12,808 nt of DNA from positions 1 to 12,808 of the forward strand of contig JACCUC010000258.1 in the NCBI GenBank assembly GCA_013812065.1, written 5' to 3'. Position numbers and translations under genes: made by a program. The notes under the pieces were generated by a model, which was not told the DNA's origin, made no database searches, and saw only the letters and a program-made list of their open reading frames with translations. Positions within the stretch are counted from its first letter, which is position 1, and the number at the start of each line of letters is the position of its first letter. The DNA comes from Thermoleophilaceae bacterium. Its GTDB lineage: Bacteria; Actinomycetota; Thermoleophilia; Solirubrobacterales; Thermoleophilaceae. Positions 5,520 through 12,700 of the stretch are shown piece after piece.

Positions 5520-6500
5520 TTAACCGCCGTCGCCGTCGGTCGACAGCACGACCTTGCCGAAGGTCTCGCCCCCGGCGAGCCGCGCGTAGGCGTCGCGCGC
5601 CTCCGACAGCGGGAGCGTGCTGTCCAGGAGCGGCCGGACGCCCGTGGCGTCGACCATCCCCACGAGGTCGGCGAGCTCTGAGCGCGTGCCCATCGTCGAC
5701 CCGACCAGCCGCAGCTGACGAAAGAACACGTGCTGGAGCTCCGCGGGCGGGTCGAACCCGCTCGTCGCCCCCGCGACCACGATCGTCCCGCCGTTCCTCA
5801 CCGACCGCAGCGAGTGCCTCCACGTCGCCTCACCGACGGTCTCGAGCACGCAGTCGACCCGCTCGGGCAGGCGCTCGCCCGCTTCGTAGGCAGCGTGGGC
5901 GCCGAGCTCCACGGCGCGCTCGCCCTTGGCGGGATCGCGGCTCGTGACCCAGACCCGCAGCCCGGCCGCTCGTCCCAGGAGGATCGCCGCCGTCGCCACC
6001 CCGCCGCCGGCGCCCTGAATCAGCACCGTCCGGCCGGGGCGCAGCTCGCCCTTGGTGAACAGCATCCGGTAGGCGGTGAGCCAGGCGGTCGGCAGGCAGG
6101 CGGCCTCCGGGAACGAGAGCGAGGGCGGCTTGTCGAGCAGGTTGCGTTGGGGCACGGCCACGAGCTCTGCGTGCGTACCGTCGTAGCGCTCGGAGAGGAT
6201 CGAGAAGTCCGGGGCGAGGGTCTCGTCCTCGGCGGCGCCCGGGGTCGAGACCACGGCGTGGACGATCACCTCGCGGCCGTCCTCGGTCGTCCCCGCGGCG
6301 TCGCAGCCGAGCACGATCGGCAGGCGGTCGGGGTCGATGCCGACCCCGCGCAGCGTCCACAGGTCGTGGTGGTTGAGTGACGCGGCGCACACGCGCACGA
6401 CCTCCCAGCCCTCCGGCGGATCGGGGTCGGGGTGCTCGCCGAGCTCGAAACCCGAGAGCGGGTCCTCGGCCGAGGTGCGGGCGGCGGTGACGGCGAGCAT
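5520..6500 (-). CDS. Zinc-independent MDR-family oxidoreductase (quinone reductase/alcohol dehydrogenase-like)
   Basis: NAD(P)H-dependent medium-chain reductase of cytosolic type; substrate unknown. 326 residues from the ATG at 6500. The N-terminal GroES-like half contains AASLNHHDLWTLRG (39-52) and PIVLGCDAAG (61-70). The cofactor half has the Rossmann turn VLIQGAGGGVATAAI (159-173), then VWVTSRDPAKGERA (183-196), and TFGKVVLS near the end. The CxxCxxC structural-zinc loop and the catalytic Cys of classical alcohol dehydrogenases are absent; a short Ala/Glu/Pro loop (84-105) stands there instead. This indicates the zinc-free quinone-oxidoreductase-like branch. The open frame continues upstream to a GTG at 6608, but the family normally begins with a beta strand like MLAVTAARTS, so I prefer 6500. 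TACGGT 9 bases before that ATG may be a leaderless-type -10. It ends convergent to the DUF4870-like gene. Confidence 0.85.
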   Translation of the reverse strand: MLAVTAARTSAEDPLSGFELGEHPDPDPPEGWEVVRVCAASLNHHDLWTLRGVGIDPDRLPIVLGCDAAGTTEDGREVIVHAVVSTPGAAEDETLAPDFSILSERYDGTHAELVAVPQRNLLDKPPSLSFPEAACLPTAWLTAYRMLFTKGELRPGRTVLIQGAGGGVATAAILLGRAAGLRVWVTSRDPAKGERAVELGAHAAYEAGERLPERVDCVLETVGEATWRHSLRSVRNGGTIVVAGATSGFDPPAELQHVFFRQLRLVGSTMGTRSELADLVGMVDATGVRPLLDSTLPLSEARDAYARLAGGETFGKVVLSTDGDGG

Positions 6501-6639
6501 CGAAGCGGGACCGTAGCCGAGGAGCTTCGCGAGGACGGCCTGGCGGAGCTCGATCGCGAGGCGGCTCGCCGCGCACTCTTCAACGACTGCAGCCTTGAGC
6601 AACCTCACGAACGTGACTGAAGCCGCAGCCGGCCCAAGA

Positions 6640-6667
6640 GAAAGGGCCGCCCTGGGGCGGCCCTTTC
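6640..6667 (-). terminator. Strong GC-rich hairpin terminator
   Basis: GAAAGGGCCGCCC (6640-6652) and GGGCGGCCCTTTC (6655-6667) are exact reverse complements, giving an 11- to 13-bp stem with a CTGG/CAGG loop. On the minus strand it follows the small secreted-protein gene by 19 bases and is trailed by a pyrimidine stretch (TTTCTCTT). This fits intrinsic termination of that gene and insulation of the MDR gene downstream. With A-rich and T-rich flanks it could also work in both directions. Confidence 0.85.
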
Positions 6668-6686
6668 CTCGAAACCGGCTGACCGC

Positions 6687-7028
6687 CTAAGGGACGGGAA
6701 CGATCGGCGGCAACTCGATCGGCGGCAACGCCCCCCGGAGCCTCTCCAGCACTCCGGGCGGGAGCCCCTGCAACGGCGGCGGCAGGCCCGGCAGCGTTTC
6801 CGGCAGGCCGCGGCAGTTCATGTTGACCCTGCCCTTCGGGGTGATGACAATGACCCCTTTGGCGCCGGGAGCGAGCCGCTTGCAGTGGACGACGGTAGCC
6901 CCCTTGCCCGGGTTGCCCGTCACCAACTTTGGGCCCTGGCCCTGCGCCAGAGCCGGCCCCGCGCCGGCGAGCGCCATAGTCGCCGCCAGGCTGGCCGACA
7001 GTCCGATTCTACGAAGTGAGCGCTTCAT
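6687..7028 (-). CDS. Small secreted hypothetical protein, proline-rich tail
   Basis: I do not recognise a family. From the ATG at 7028 it has 113 residues. The Sec signal peptide (MKRSLRR, hydrophobic core, AGAGPALA) is probably cut after about residue 28. The mature part begins QGQGPKLVTGNPGKG and has two cysteines (49 in VVHCKRL and 72 in MNCRGL) that bracket a short beta-like segment GVIVITPKGRVNM, likely a disulfide. The last 40 residues are rich in Pro, Leu and Gly (LPGLPPPLQGLPPG and PPIELPPIVPVP), perhaps a cell-wall spacer; that is inference. The upstream in-frame ATG at 7070 is less likely because AAGGAGG sits 3 bases before the ATG at 7028 and the signal peptide fits there. A strong terminator follows. 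It lies downstream of nuoN on the same strand, with a structured leader between. Confidence 0.75.
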   Translation of the reverse strand: MKRSLRRIGLSASLAATMALAGAGPALAQGQGPKLVTGNPGKGATVVHCKRLAPGAKGVIVITPKGRVNMNCRGLPETLPGLPPPLQGLPPGVLERLRGALPPIELPPIVPVP

Positions 7029-7040
7029 GTGCCTCCTTCC

Positions 7041-7062
7041 GGTCTCGTCGATCGCCGAGACC
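7041..7062 (-). promoter_or_regulatory. Inverted repeat just upstream of the ribosome-binding site
   Basis: GGTCTCG (7041-7047) and CGAGACC (7056-7062) form a 7-bp stem with an 8-base loop (tcgatcgc). In the transcript it lies directly before AAGGAGG of the small secreted-protein gene. It may be an operator or part of a regulatory leader RNA. Confidence 0.45.
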
Positions 7063-7075
7063 ATTCGCATTGGCG

Positions 7076-7119
7076 GAGGCCGCCCTCCTTCCGAACCCTT
7101 GCGGGGAAAGGCTGGCCTC
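7076..7119 (-). ncRNA. Candidate structured 5' leader RNA (long hairpin with GNRA loop)
   Basis: On the minus strand, GAGGCC (7119-7114) pairs with GGCCTC (7081-7076). After one bulged A the stem continues for 7 more pairs (7112-7106 with 7082-7088), two of them G-U pairs that would be C-A mismatches in a plus-strand RNA. A 7-base bulge (TTCGGAA) then leads to a terminal CCC-GCAA-GGG stem closed by a GNRA tetraloop (7105-7096). The strand asymmetry points to an RNA made in the direction of the downstream gene. There is no T-run after it, so it is not a simple terminator. I could not match it to a riboswitch class I know. Confidence 0.45.
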
Positions 7120-7240
7120 TCTCCCTACACGGACTTGAACGCTGCAGCGCCGCGGAGGTTGGGTCCTTAGCCGCTCGTATGAACGATTGGCCGAGGCCGA
7201 CTGCCACGTCGCGGCGACCACCGCCCCCGCCTCGAGACAG

Positions 7241-8764
7241 TCAGAGCGCTGTTCCCACCTCGACCGCGACGCTCATCAGCGGCGCCGGGATCAGCCCGAA
7301 GAACACCGTCGCCGCGGCGCACAGGATCGCCACCCCCGCCACCTCGGGCTGTGCGTGTGCGTCGGCTTCCGGCGACCCGCCGCCCACCGGTAGCACTTGG
7401 CGCGCCGGCGGGTCCGGCACCCGGATCTCCACCGGGCCGAACCACATCGTCGCGATCACGCGCAGGTAGTAGACGAGCGAGATGATCGAACCGACCACGA
7501 TGGCCACGCCGAGCACCCCGTAGTCGCCCTCGAAGGTGGCGCGGATGAGGTAGAACTTCCCCCACAGGCCCGCCGTCCCCGGAATCCCGGCGAGTGCGAG
7601 CATCGCCACCGTCATCGAAGCGGCGAGCCACGGGCTCGCGCGGCCGAGGCCCTCGAGCGAACGCAGGTCGTCGCCATGCTCGGAGAAGCGCTCGCGCGCG
7701 ACGATCACCGCAAAGGCGGCGACGTTCATGAGCAGGTAGATGGCCAGGTAGAAGACGGTGGCCTGGAGGCCTAGGCGCGTGCCCACGACGACCCCCGCGA
7801 GCAGATAGCCGGCCTGAGCCACGCCCGACCACGCGAGCATCCGCTTGAGCGAGCGCTGCCCGATCGCGCCAAGGTTGCCGATCACGATCGTGGCGATGGC
7901 CAGCGCGGCGAGCGCGGGGGCCCAGGTGTCGATCGCGTCAGGCAGGGCGTCGAGGAAGAAGCGCAGGATGATCCCGAAGGCGGCAGCCTTGGTGGCGACG
8001 GCCATGAAGGTGGTGATCGGGGTCGGCGCGCCCTGATAGACGTCGGGCGTCCACTGATGAAACGGCGCGATCGAGGCCTTGAAGGCGAGGCCGGTCACAG
8101 CGAGCGCGACGCCGGTGAGCAGCAGCGGATCCGTGGCCGTCGCGCCAGCGCCCACGGCCCGCGCGATCGAGTTGAAGCCGGTCGCGCCGGTGGCGCCGTA
8201 GACGAGCGCCAGCCCGTAGAGCAGCGTGGCCGACCCGAACGAGCCGATCACCAGGTACTTGAGCCCCGACTCGAGCGACTCTCGCCGGCGAACGAGGCTT
8301 GCGCACAGGACGTAGAGCGGGATCGAGAGCAGCTCGAGCCCGAGGAAGAACGTGACGAGGTTGGTCGCCCCGGCGAGCAGGACCATGCCGACGATCGAGC
8401 CGAGCAGCAGCGACAGGTACTCGCCCGCACCGGCCTCACGGATCGCCTCGTCGCGGACCGAGAGGGCGATCGTGGCCAGCCCCGCGGCTGCGAAGAGCAG
8501 CGTCAGGAACAGGGTCAGCGTGTCGAAGACGAGCGCGCCCTCGACCACCGGCTTCACGCGCCCCGGCTCCCAGATCCAGATCGAGAGGCCGCCGGCGGCG
8601 AGCAGCGTGACCGCGCCGAGGATCGGAAGGACGACGCGCTGCACCAGGGCGGAGCTCGCGAGGCTCACCATCAGCACGACGACCGAGCCGCCGATGAGGG
8701 CGATCAGCGGCGAGAGGGACGCGACGTCGATCTTCGGAGCGGCGACGGCGGCGAGCAGGCTCAC
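7241..8764 (-). CDS. nuoN: NADH-quinone oxidoreductase subunit N
   Basis: Membrane-arm, antiporter-like proton-pumping subunit of complex I. 507 residues, about 14 membrane segments. LGLELLSIPLYVL (141-153) holds the TM5 Glu144. FKASIAPFHQWTPDVYQGAPTP (228-249) carries Lys229 and the broken-helix motif of the family. TKAAAFG (Lys259) and LWGKFYLIRATF (Lys403) complete the expected charged chain, so the pump residues look intact here. The GTG start overlaps the nuoM stop (GTGA, 8761-8764). The same frame stays open far upstream across nuoM and nuoL, but those regions are antisense or out-of-frame shadow. It is the last nuo gene. The 212 bases after it hold no clear terminator, so readthrough into the small secreted-protein gene is possible. 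Confidence 0.95.
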   Translation of the reverse strand: MSLLAAVAAPKIDVASLSPLIALIGGSVVVLMVSLASSALVQRVVLPILGAVTLLAAGGLSIWIWEPGRVKPVVEGALVFDTLTLFLTLLFAAAGLATIALSVRDEAIREAGAGEYLSLLLGSIVGMVLLAGATNLVTFFLGLELLSIPLYVLCASLVRRRESLESGLKYLVIGSFGSATLLYGLALVYGATGATGFNSIARAVGAGATATDPLLLTGVALAVTGLAFKASIAPFHQWTPDVYQGAPTPITTFMAVATKAAAFGIILRFFLDALPDAIDTWAPALAALAIATIVIGNLGAIGQRSLKRMLAWSGVAQAGYLLAGVVVGTRLGLQATVFYLAIYLLMNVAAFAVIVARERFSEHGDDLRSLEGLGRASPWLAASMTVAMLALAGIPGTAGLWGKFYLIRATFEGDYGVLGVAIVVGSIISLVYYLRVIATMWFGPVEIRVPDPPARQVLPVGGGSPEADAHAQPEVAGVAILCAAATVFFGLIPAPLMSVAVEVGTAL

Positions 8765-10371
8765 GGCACCGACTCCCCTCCGGGACGGCTCGGCGAGCGG
8801 ATCGGCGCCTCGCCGGGGACGGTCGCCCCGCCGGGGGTCACTCCCGGCGCCGGCCGGGCCTCCGCGTCGGAGACGCCGCCCGCGAGCTGCCGAGCCTCGC
8901 GCAGCCGGGCGGTCGTGTCGCCCTCGGTGCGAGCGAGGATGAGCTGGGGATAGATCCCGAGCGCAACGACCACGGCGACCAGCGGCGCGATCCCCGCCAT
9001 GTCGACCCGTCCCATCTCCCGGGAGGCGACCTCGGGCCCGGCCCGGTGGTGCATCGCCGCCTGGAAGAAGCGGATCATGTACACGGCCGCGAGCACCACG
9101 CCCACGCTGGCCACGAGCCCGTAGACGATCTTGTCCTCGAAGGTCCCGAACAGGATCAGCAGCTCCCCGACGAAGTTCGGCGACCCCGGCATGGCCAGGG
9201 TGGCGAACGAGACGATCAGGAACAGCGCCGCGAGCACGGGCGCGCGCATGGCGAGCCCGCCCATCCGCGCGAGCGACTCCGAGCCGCCGGCGCGCGTGGC
9301 CAGCACGCCGATGATCAGGAACAGCGCCGCGGCCACGAGGCCGTGCGTGACCATCTGCAGCACGGCGCCCTGGGCGCCCTTGGGGTCGAGGGCGAAGATC
9401 CCGAGCACGATGAACCCGAGCTGGGCGATCGACGAGTACCCGACCACGAGCCGCGCGTCGTCCTGCGAGAAGGCGAGCGCCGACCCGTAGAGGATCGAGA
9501 AGACAGCGATCACGAGCATCAGCTCCTGCATCGCGACGGAGGCCTCGGGAAGGATCGGCAGGACCACCCGCAGGAAGCCGTAGACGCCGACCTTGGACAG
9601 CACGGCCGACAGCAGCGCGAGCACGGGCAGCGGGGTGGCGCGGTAGGCGTCGGGGAGCCAGCCGTGGAAGGGAAAGGCGGGCGCCTTGACCAGGAAGGCG
9701 GCGGCAAAGGCGAGGAAGATCGGGATCTGGGTGCCCTCTGGCAGCGAGCGGCGCGCGAGCTCGGGCAGGGCGAAGGAGAGCTCGCCGCCCTTGGGCGTCG
9801 AGAGCACGCCGAGCGCCACCGCCGCGGCGAGCATCAGCAGCGAGCCGACGAGCGTGTAGATCACGAACTTGGTCGTCGCCGCCACCCGCTCGCGCCCGCC
9901 CCACTGGCCGATCAGGAAGTAGAAGGGGACGAGCATGAGGTCGAAGAAGGCGACGAAGAGCGCCAGGTCCTGGGCGAGGAAGGCGCCGAGCACCGCGGTC
10001 TCGGCGAGCCCCATGTGGAAGAAGAAGGCGCGCGGGCGCTCGAATAGCCGGTCCGGCGGGCGGAAGGCGGCGGCCAGCGTGGCGGCGAGCCACAGCAGCG
10101 CCGTGAGGGTGACCAGGAAGAGGCTGAGCCCGTCGACCCCGAGCGAGAAGCGGATTCCGAGCTCGGGGATCCACGGCTCGTCGGTCACGTACCGCAGTCC
10201 CTCGCCGCCGGGCGCGAAGTCGGCGATCATGAAGATCGTGTAGGCGAAGGCGCCGGCGGTGGCGACCACCGCGAGCCAGCGCGCGGCCCGCGCCGGAGCG
10301 ACGAGGCCGATCAGGCCCGCGACGAGCGGGATGGCCAGAAAGACCGGGAGCGGGATGTCGAGCACGGGCAC
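8761..10371 (-). CDS. nuoM: NADH-quinone oxidoreductase subunit M
   Basis: Second antiporter-like subunit of the complex I membrane arm. 536 residues with about 14 membrane helices. VKAPAFPFHGWLPDAYRATPLP (228-249) carries Lys229, LSKVGVYGFLR (258-268) carries Lys260, and PNFVGELLILFGTF (398-411) carries Glu403, matching the proton-channel residues of the family. In TM5 the motif reads AFFDLMLVPFYFLIGQWGG with Asp144 where most homologues have Glu. The last 55 or so residues are a hydrophilic Pro/Gly/Ala/Arg-rich tail beyond the usual end. The GTG start (10371) follows the nuoL stop by 15 bases, with GAGGG in the gap; the stop overlaps nuoN by 4 bases. Confidence 0.95.
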   Translation of the reverse strand: MPVLDIPLPVFLAIPLVAGLIGLVAPARAARWLAVVATAGAFAYTIFMIADFAPGGEGLRYVTDEPWIPELGIRFSLGVDGLSLFLVTLTALLWLAATLAAAFRPPDRLFERPRAFFFHMGLAETAVLGAFLAQDLALFVAFFDLMLVPFYFLIGQWGGRERVAATTKFVIYTLVGSLLMLAAAVALGVLSTPKGGELSFALPELARRSLPEGTQIPIFLAFAAAFLVKAPAFPFHGWLPDAYRATPLPVLALLSAVLSKVGVYGFLRVVLPILPEASVAMQELMLVIAVFSILYGSALAFSQDDARLVVGYSSIAQLGFIVLGIFALDPKGAQGAVLQMVTHGLVAAALFLIIGVLATRAGGSESLARMGGLAMRAPVLAALFLIVSFATLAMPGSPNFVGELLILFGTFEDKIVYGLVASVGVVLAAVYMIRFFQAAMHHRAGPEVASREMGRVDMAGIAPLVAVVVALGIYPQLILARTEGDTTARLREARQLAGGVSDAEARPAPGVTPGGATVPGEAPIRSPSRPGGESVP

Positions 10372-10386
10372 GGCTTCGCCCTCGTC

Positions 10387-12402
10387 TCAGCCGCTGGCGA
10401 TCAGGAAGTAGAGGGCGAGCGCGCATACTCCGGCCAGCAGCAGCAGCGCGTAGGCGCGCAGGTAGCCGGTCTGAATCGACCGGGCGAGCGCCGTGCCCGC
10501 GCGCACCACGCCGGTGGCCCCGCCCACGATCGCGCCCTGCACGAAGACCCGCTCGACGGTCGTCCGGCCGAAACGTCCGAGGCTTCGGCCCGGCCGCACG
10601 AACGCTCGGTCGTAGAGCTCGTCGAAGTACCACTTGTGGGCGAAGAAGGAGTGGACGGGCCTCAGTCGCTCGCGAGCCGAGCGCGCGAGGCCCGGACGGC
10701 GGACGTAGACGAGATAGGCGGCGGCGATTCCGACCAGGGCGAGCACCCCGCCGATCGCAAGGTCCTTGAGCTGGTCCGCCGGCTCCGGTTTGTCGGCGAT
10801 GAACTCGGACTCCGCGAACGTGGGCTCGAGGAAGGTCTCGACCCCGTGGGTGAGCCCCGGGATGGCGACGACGCCGCCGACCACGGCGAGCACGGCGAGC
10901 ACGGCCATCGGCGCCTTCATCGACCACGACCGCTCGGCGATGTGGTGCTCGGGGCCCGGGAAGCCGACGTCGATGTCCTCCTCCTCCCCGGTGAGCGGAT
11001 TGCGCGGTCCGACGTGGGCGAGCTCGCCCTCGGCGAGCTGTCGCGCCTCGGGCACCGGCTCGCCGAAGAACACGCGGAAGACCATGCGGAACGCGTAGAA
11101 CGCGGTCAGCAGCGCCGCGGCGTAGGCGACGATCCCGAGCACCGAGTAGATCCCGCCGCGGTGCAGCGTGTAGGCGATGACCTCGTCCTTCGAGAAGAAG
11201 CCCGACAGCAGCGGGAAGCTCGCGAGCGCGGCCGCGCCGATCGTGAACGTGACGAAGGTGAACGGCATCGCCTTGCGAAAGCCGCCCATGCGGTCGATCG
11301 ACTCGTTGGTCATCCCGAGCGCCGAGACCACCGAGCCCGCGCCCATGAACAGCAGCGCCTTGAAGAACGCGTGGGTCATGAGGTGGAAGAGGCCGGCGCT
11401 GTAGGCGAAGGCGGTCACGCCGAGCACCATGTAGCCGATCTGCGAGATCGTCGAGTAGGCGATGATCCGCTTGAGGTCGGTGGCCACCAGCGCGACCGTC
11501 GCGGCGAAGACCATCGTCAGGGTGCCGATCGCGGCGCCGATCGCCGCGGCCGTCGGTGCGCGCTCGAAGAGCGGGTAGCAGCGCGCGATCAGGTAGACGC
11601 CGGCGGTGACCATCGTCGCCGCGTGGATCAGCGCGGAGACCGGCGTGGGGCCCTCCATGGCGTCCGGGAGCCAGGTGTGCAGCGGGATCTGACCCGACTT
11701 CGCGAACGCGCCGACGAGCAACAGCAGGCACGCCGCGACCAGCACGCCGTCGTCGCGCGGCACCTCGCGCGCCGCCTCGAACGCGCCCAGGTAGTCGAGC
11801 GTCCCGAGCTCGTTCAGGATCAGGAACGCGGCGACCACGAGCCCCACGTCGCCGATCACGTTGATCACGAACGCCTTGATGCCGGCGCTCGTGGCGGTGT
11901 CGCGGCGGTACCAGAACGAGATCAGCAGGTACGAGGCCGCGCCGACGAATGCCCAGCCCACGATCAGCACCACGAAGTTGGCCGCCAGCACCAAAAGCAG
12001 CATCGAGAACACGAAGAAGTTGAGGTAGACGAAGAAGCGCGCGTAGCCGCGGTCGGAGCCGAGGTAGCTCACCGAGTAGACGTGAATCAGGAACGAGACC
12101 CCGGAGACCACGAGCACCATGAACGTCGAGAGCGGGTCGACGAGGATCGCCAGGTCGACGTTCAGGCTCTCGGTTCCGATGTAGCGAAAGGCGCTGCCCA
12201 CGAGGCGCCGTCCCTCGTGCGGGAGCTCCTCGAGGGTCACATACATGCCGATGCCCGCCAGGAAGGAGAGCCCCACGGTCGCTGAGCCGAGCCAGCCGGC
12301 GAGCCGTCCCGGCAGCACGCGCCATGCCAGGGCGATCCCGATCGTCCCCGCGAGCGGGAGCAGGAGCACGACCCAGCCCCAGGCGACCGGCGCCGGGGTC
12401 AT
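10387..12402 (-). CDS. nuoL: NADH-quinone oxidoreductase subunit L
   Basis: Distal antiporter-like subunit of complex I; its C-terminal lateral helix braces NuoM and NuoN. 671 residues, slightly long. AKSGQIPLHTWLPDAMEGPTP (234-254) carries Lys235, LIHAATMVTAGVYLI (258-272) follows, LFHLMTHAFFKALLF (338-352) has His340, His344 and Lys348, and GFFSKDEVIAY (401-411) has Lys405 and Asp406. Two usual charges are missing: TM5 reads VGWAFVGAASYLLISFWY (Ala151 where Glu is expected in GWE) and TM6 reads AFVINVIGDVGL (Val182 where Arg is expected in NRVGD). A charged loop (about 444-492) includes a His-His pair. The ATG overlaps the nuoK stop (ATGA, 12399-12402). Confidence 0.96.
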   Translation of the reverse strand: MTPAPVAWGWVVLLLPLAGTIGIALAWRVLPGRLAGWLGSATVGLSFLAGIGMYVTLEELPHEGRRLVGSAFRYIGTESLNVDLAILVDPLSTFMVLVVSGVSFLIHVYSVSYLGSDRGYARFFVYLNFFVFSMLLLVLAANFVVLIVGWAFVGAASYLLISFWYRRDTATSAGIKAFVINVIGDVGLVVAAFLILNELGTLDYLGAFEAAREVPRDDGVLVAACLLLLVGAFAKSGQIPLHTWLPDAMEGPTPVSALIHAATMVTAGVYLIARCYPLFERAPTAAAIGAAIGTLTMVFAATVALVATDLKRIIAYSTISQIGYMVLGVTAFAYSAGLFHLMTHAFFKALLFMGAGSVVSALGMTNESIDRMGGFRKAMPFTFVTFTIGAAALASFPLLSGFFSKDEVIAYTLHRGGIYSVLGIVAYAAALLTAFYAFRMVFRVFFGEPVPEARQLAEGELAHVGPRNPLTGEEEDIDVGFPGPEHHIAERSWSMKAPMAVLAVLAVVGGVVAIPGLTHGVETFLEPTFAESEFIADKPEPADQLKDLAIGGVLALVGIAAAYLVYVRRPGLARSARERLRPVHSFFAHKWYFDELYDRAFVRPGRSLGRFGRTTVERVFVQGAIVGGATGVVRAGTALARSIQTGYLRAYALLLLAGVCALALYFLIASG

Positions 12403-12698
12403 CCGCGCAGCTCCGACATCTGGTCGGCGTCGATCGGCAGCTTGCGCCGGTACATGGCCACGATCAACCCGAGGCCGATCACGACCTCGCAGGCGGCGAC
12501 CACCATGACGATCAGCGCGAAGACCTGGCCGTCGCCGTTGCCGTAGGCCCGCGCAAAGGCGATCAGCGCCAGGTTGCCGGCGTTCAGCATCAGCTCGAGG
12601 CAGAGCAGGATCACGAGCGGACTGCGCCGGGTGAGCACACCGGCCGCGCCGATGCAGAAGATGAAAGCCGACAGGACGACGAACCAGGCGATGCCCAC
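12399..12698 (-). CDS. nuoK: NADH-quinone oxidoreductase subunit K
   Basis: Small three-helix membrane subunit of complex I (E-channel). 99 residues, the normal length. The key glutamates are present: Glu35 in LLCLELMLNAGNLAL and Glu71 in VAACEVVIGLGLIV. It ends with MYRRKLPIDADQMSELRG. The GTG start is supported by GGGAGG 7 bases upstream, which lies inside the last codons of nuoJ. The gap to the nuoJ stop is 2 bases, and the 3' end overlaps nuoL by 4 bases. Confidence 0.97.
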   Translation of the reverse strand: MGIAWFVVLSAFIFCIGAAGVLTRRSPLVILLCLELMLNAGNLALIAFARAYGNGDGQVFALIVMVVAACEVVIGLGLIVAMYRRKLPIDADQMSELRG

Positions 12699-12700
12699 GG

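Noticed and set aside
6501..6608. N-terminal extension of the MDR oxidoreductase from a GTG at 6608
   Set aside because: The extra 36 residues do not fit the family N-terminus, which begins with the strand at the ATG at 6500. The extension is more likely leader sequence kept open by high GC.
7076..7170. Possible tRNA or known riboswitch in the gap before the small secreted gene
   Set aside because: No cloverleaf or proper GTTCGA T-loop context, and no match to the cobalamin, TPP, glycine or ydaO cores I can recall. Kept instead as an unclassified leader structure.
7172..7185. Imperfect palindrome cgctcgtatgaacg, considered as a LexA/SOS or TetR operator
   Set aside because: Matches its own reverse complement at only 10 of 14 positions and does not fit CGAAC-N4-GTTCG; no regulator gene is nearby.
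10636..12285. 549-codon plus-strand ORF opposite nuoL
   Set aside because: Extreme Arg/Glu/His/Asp composition typical of an antisense shadow of a membrane protein gene.
7241..12325. One continuous minus-strand frame of 1694 codons across nuoN, nuoM and nuoL
   Set aside because: Only the last 507 codons read as NuoN. Upstream the frame is Arg/Gly/Ala-rich shadow of nuoM and nuoL, which are intact in other frames with clear motifs. It stays open because of high GC.
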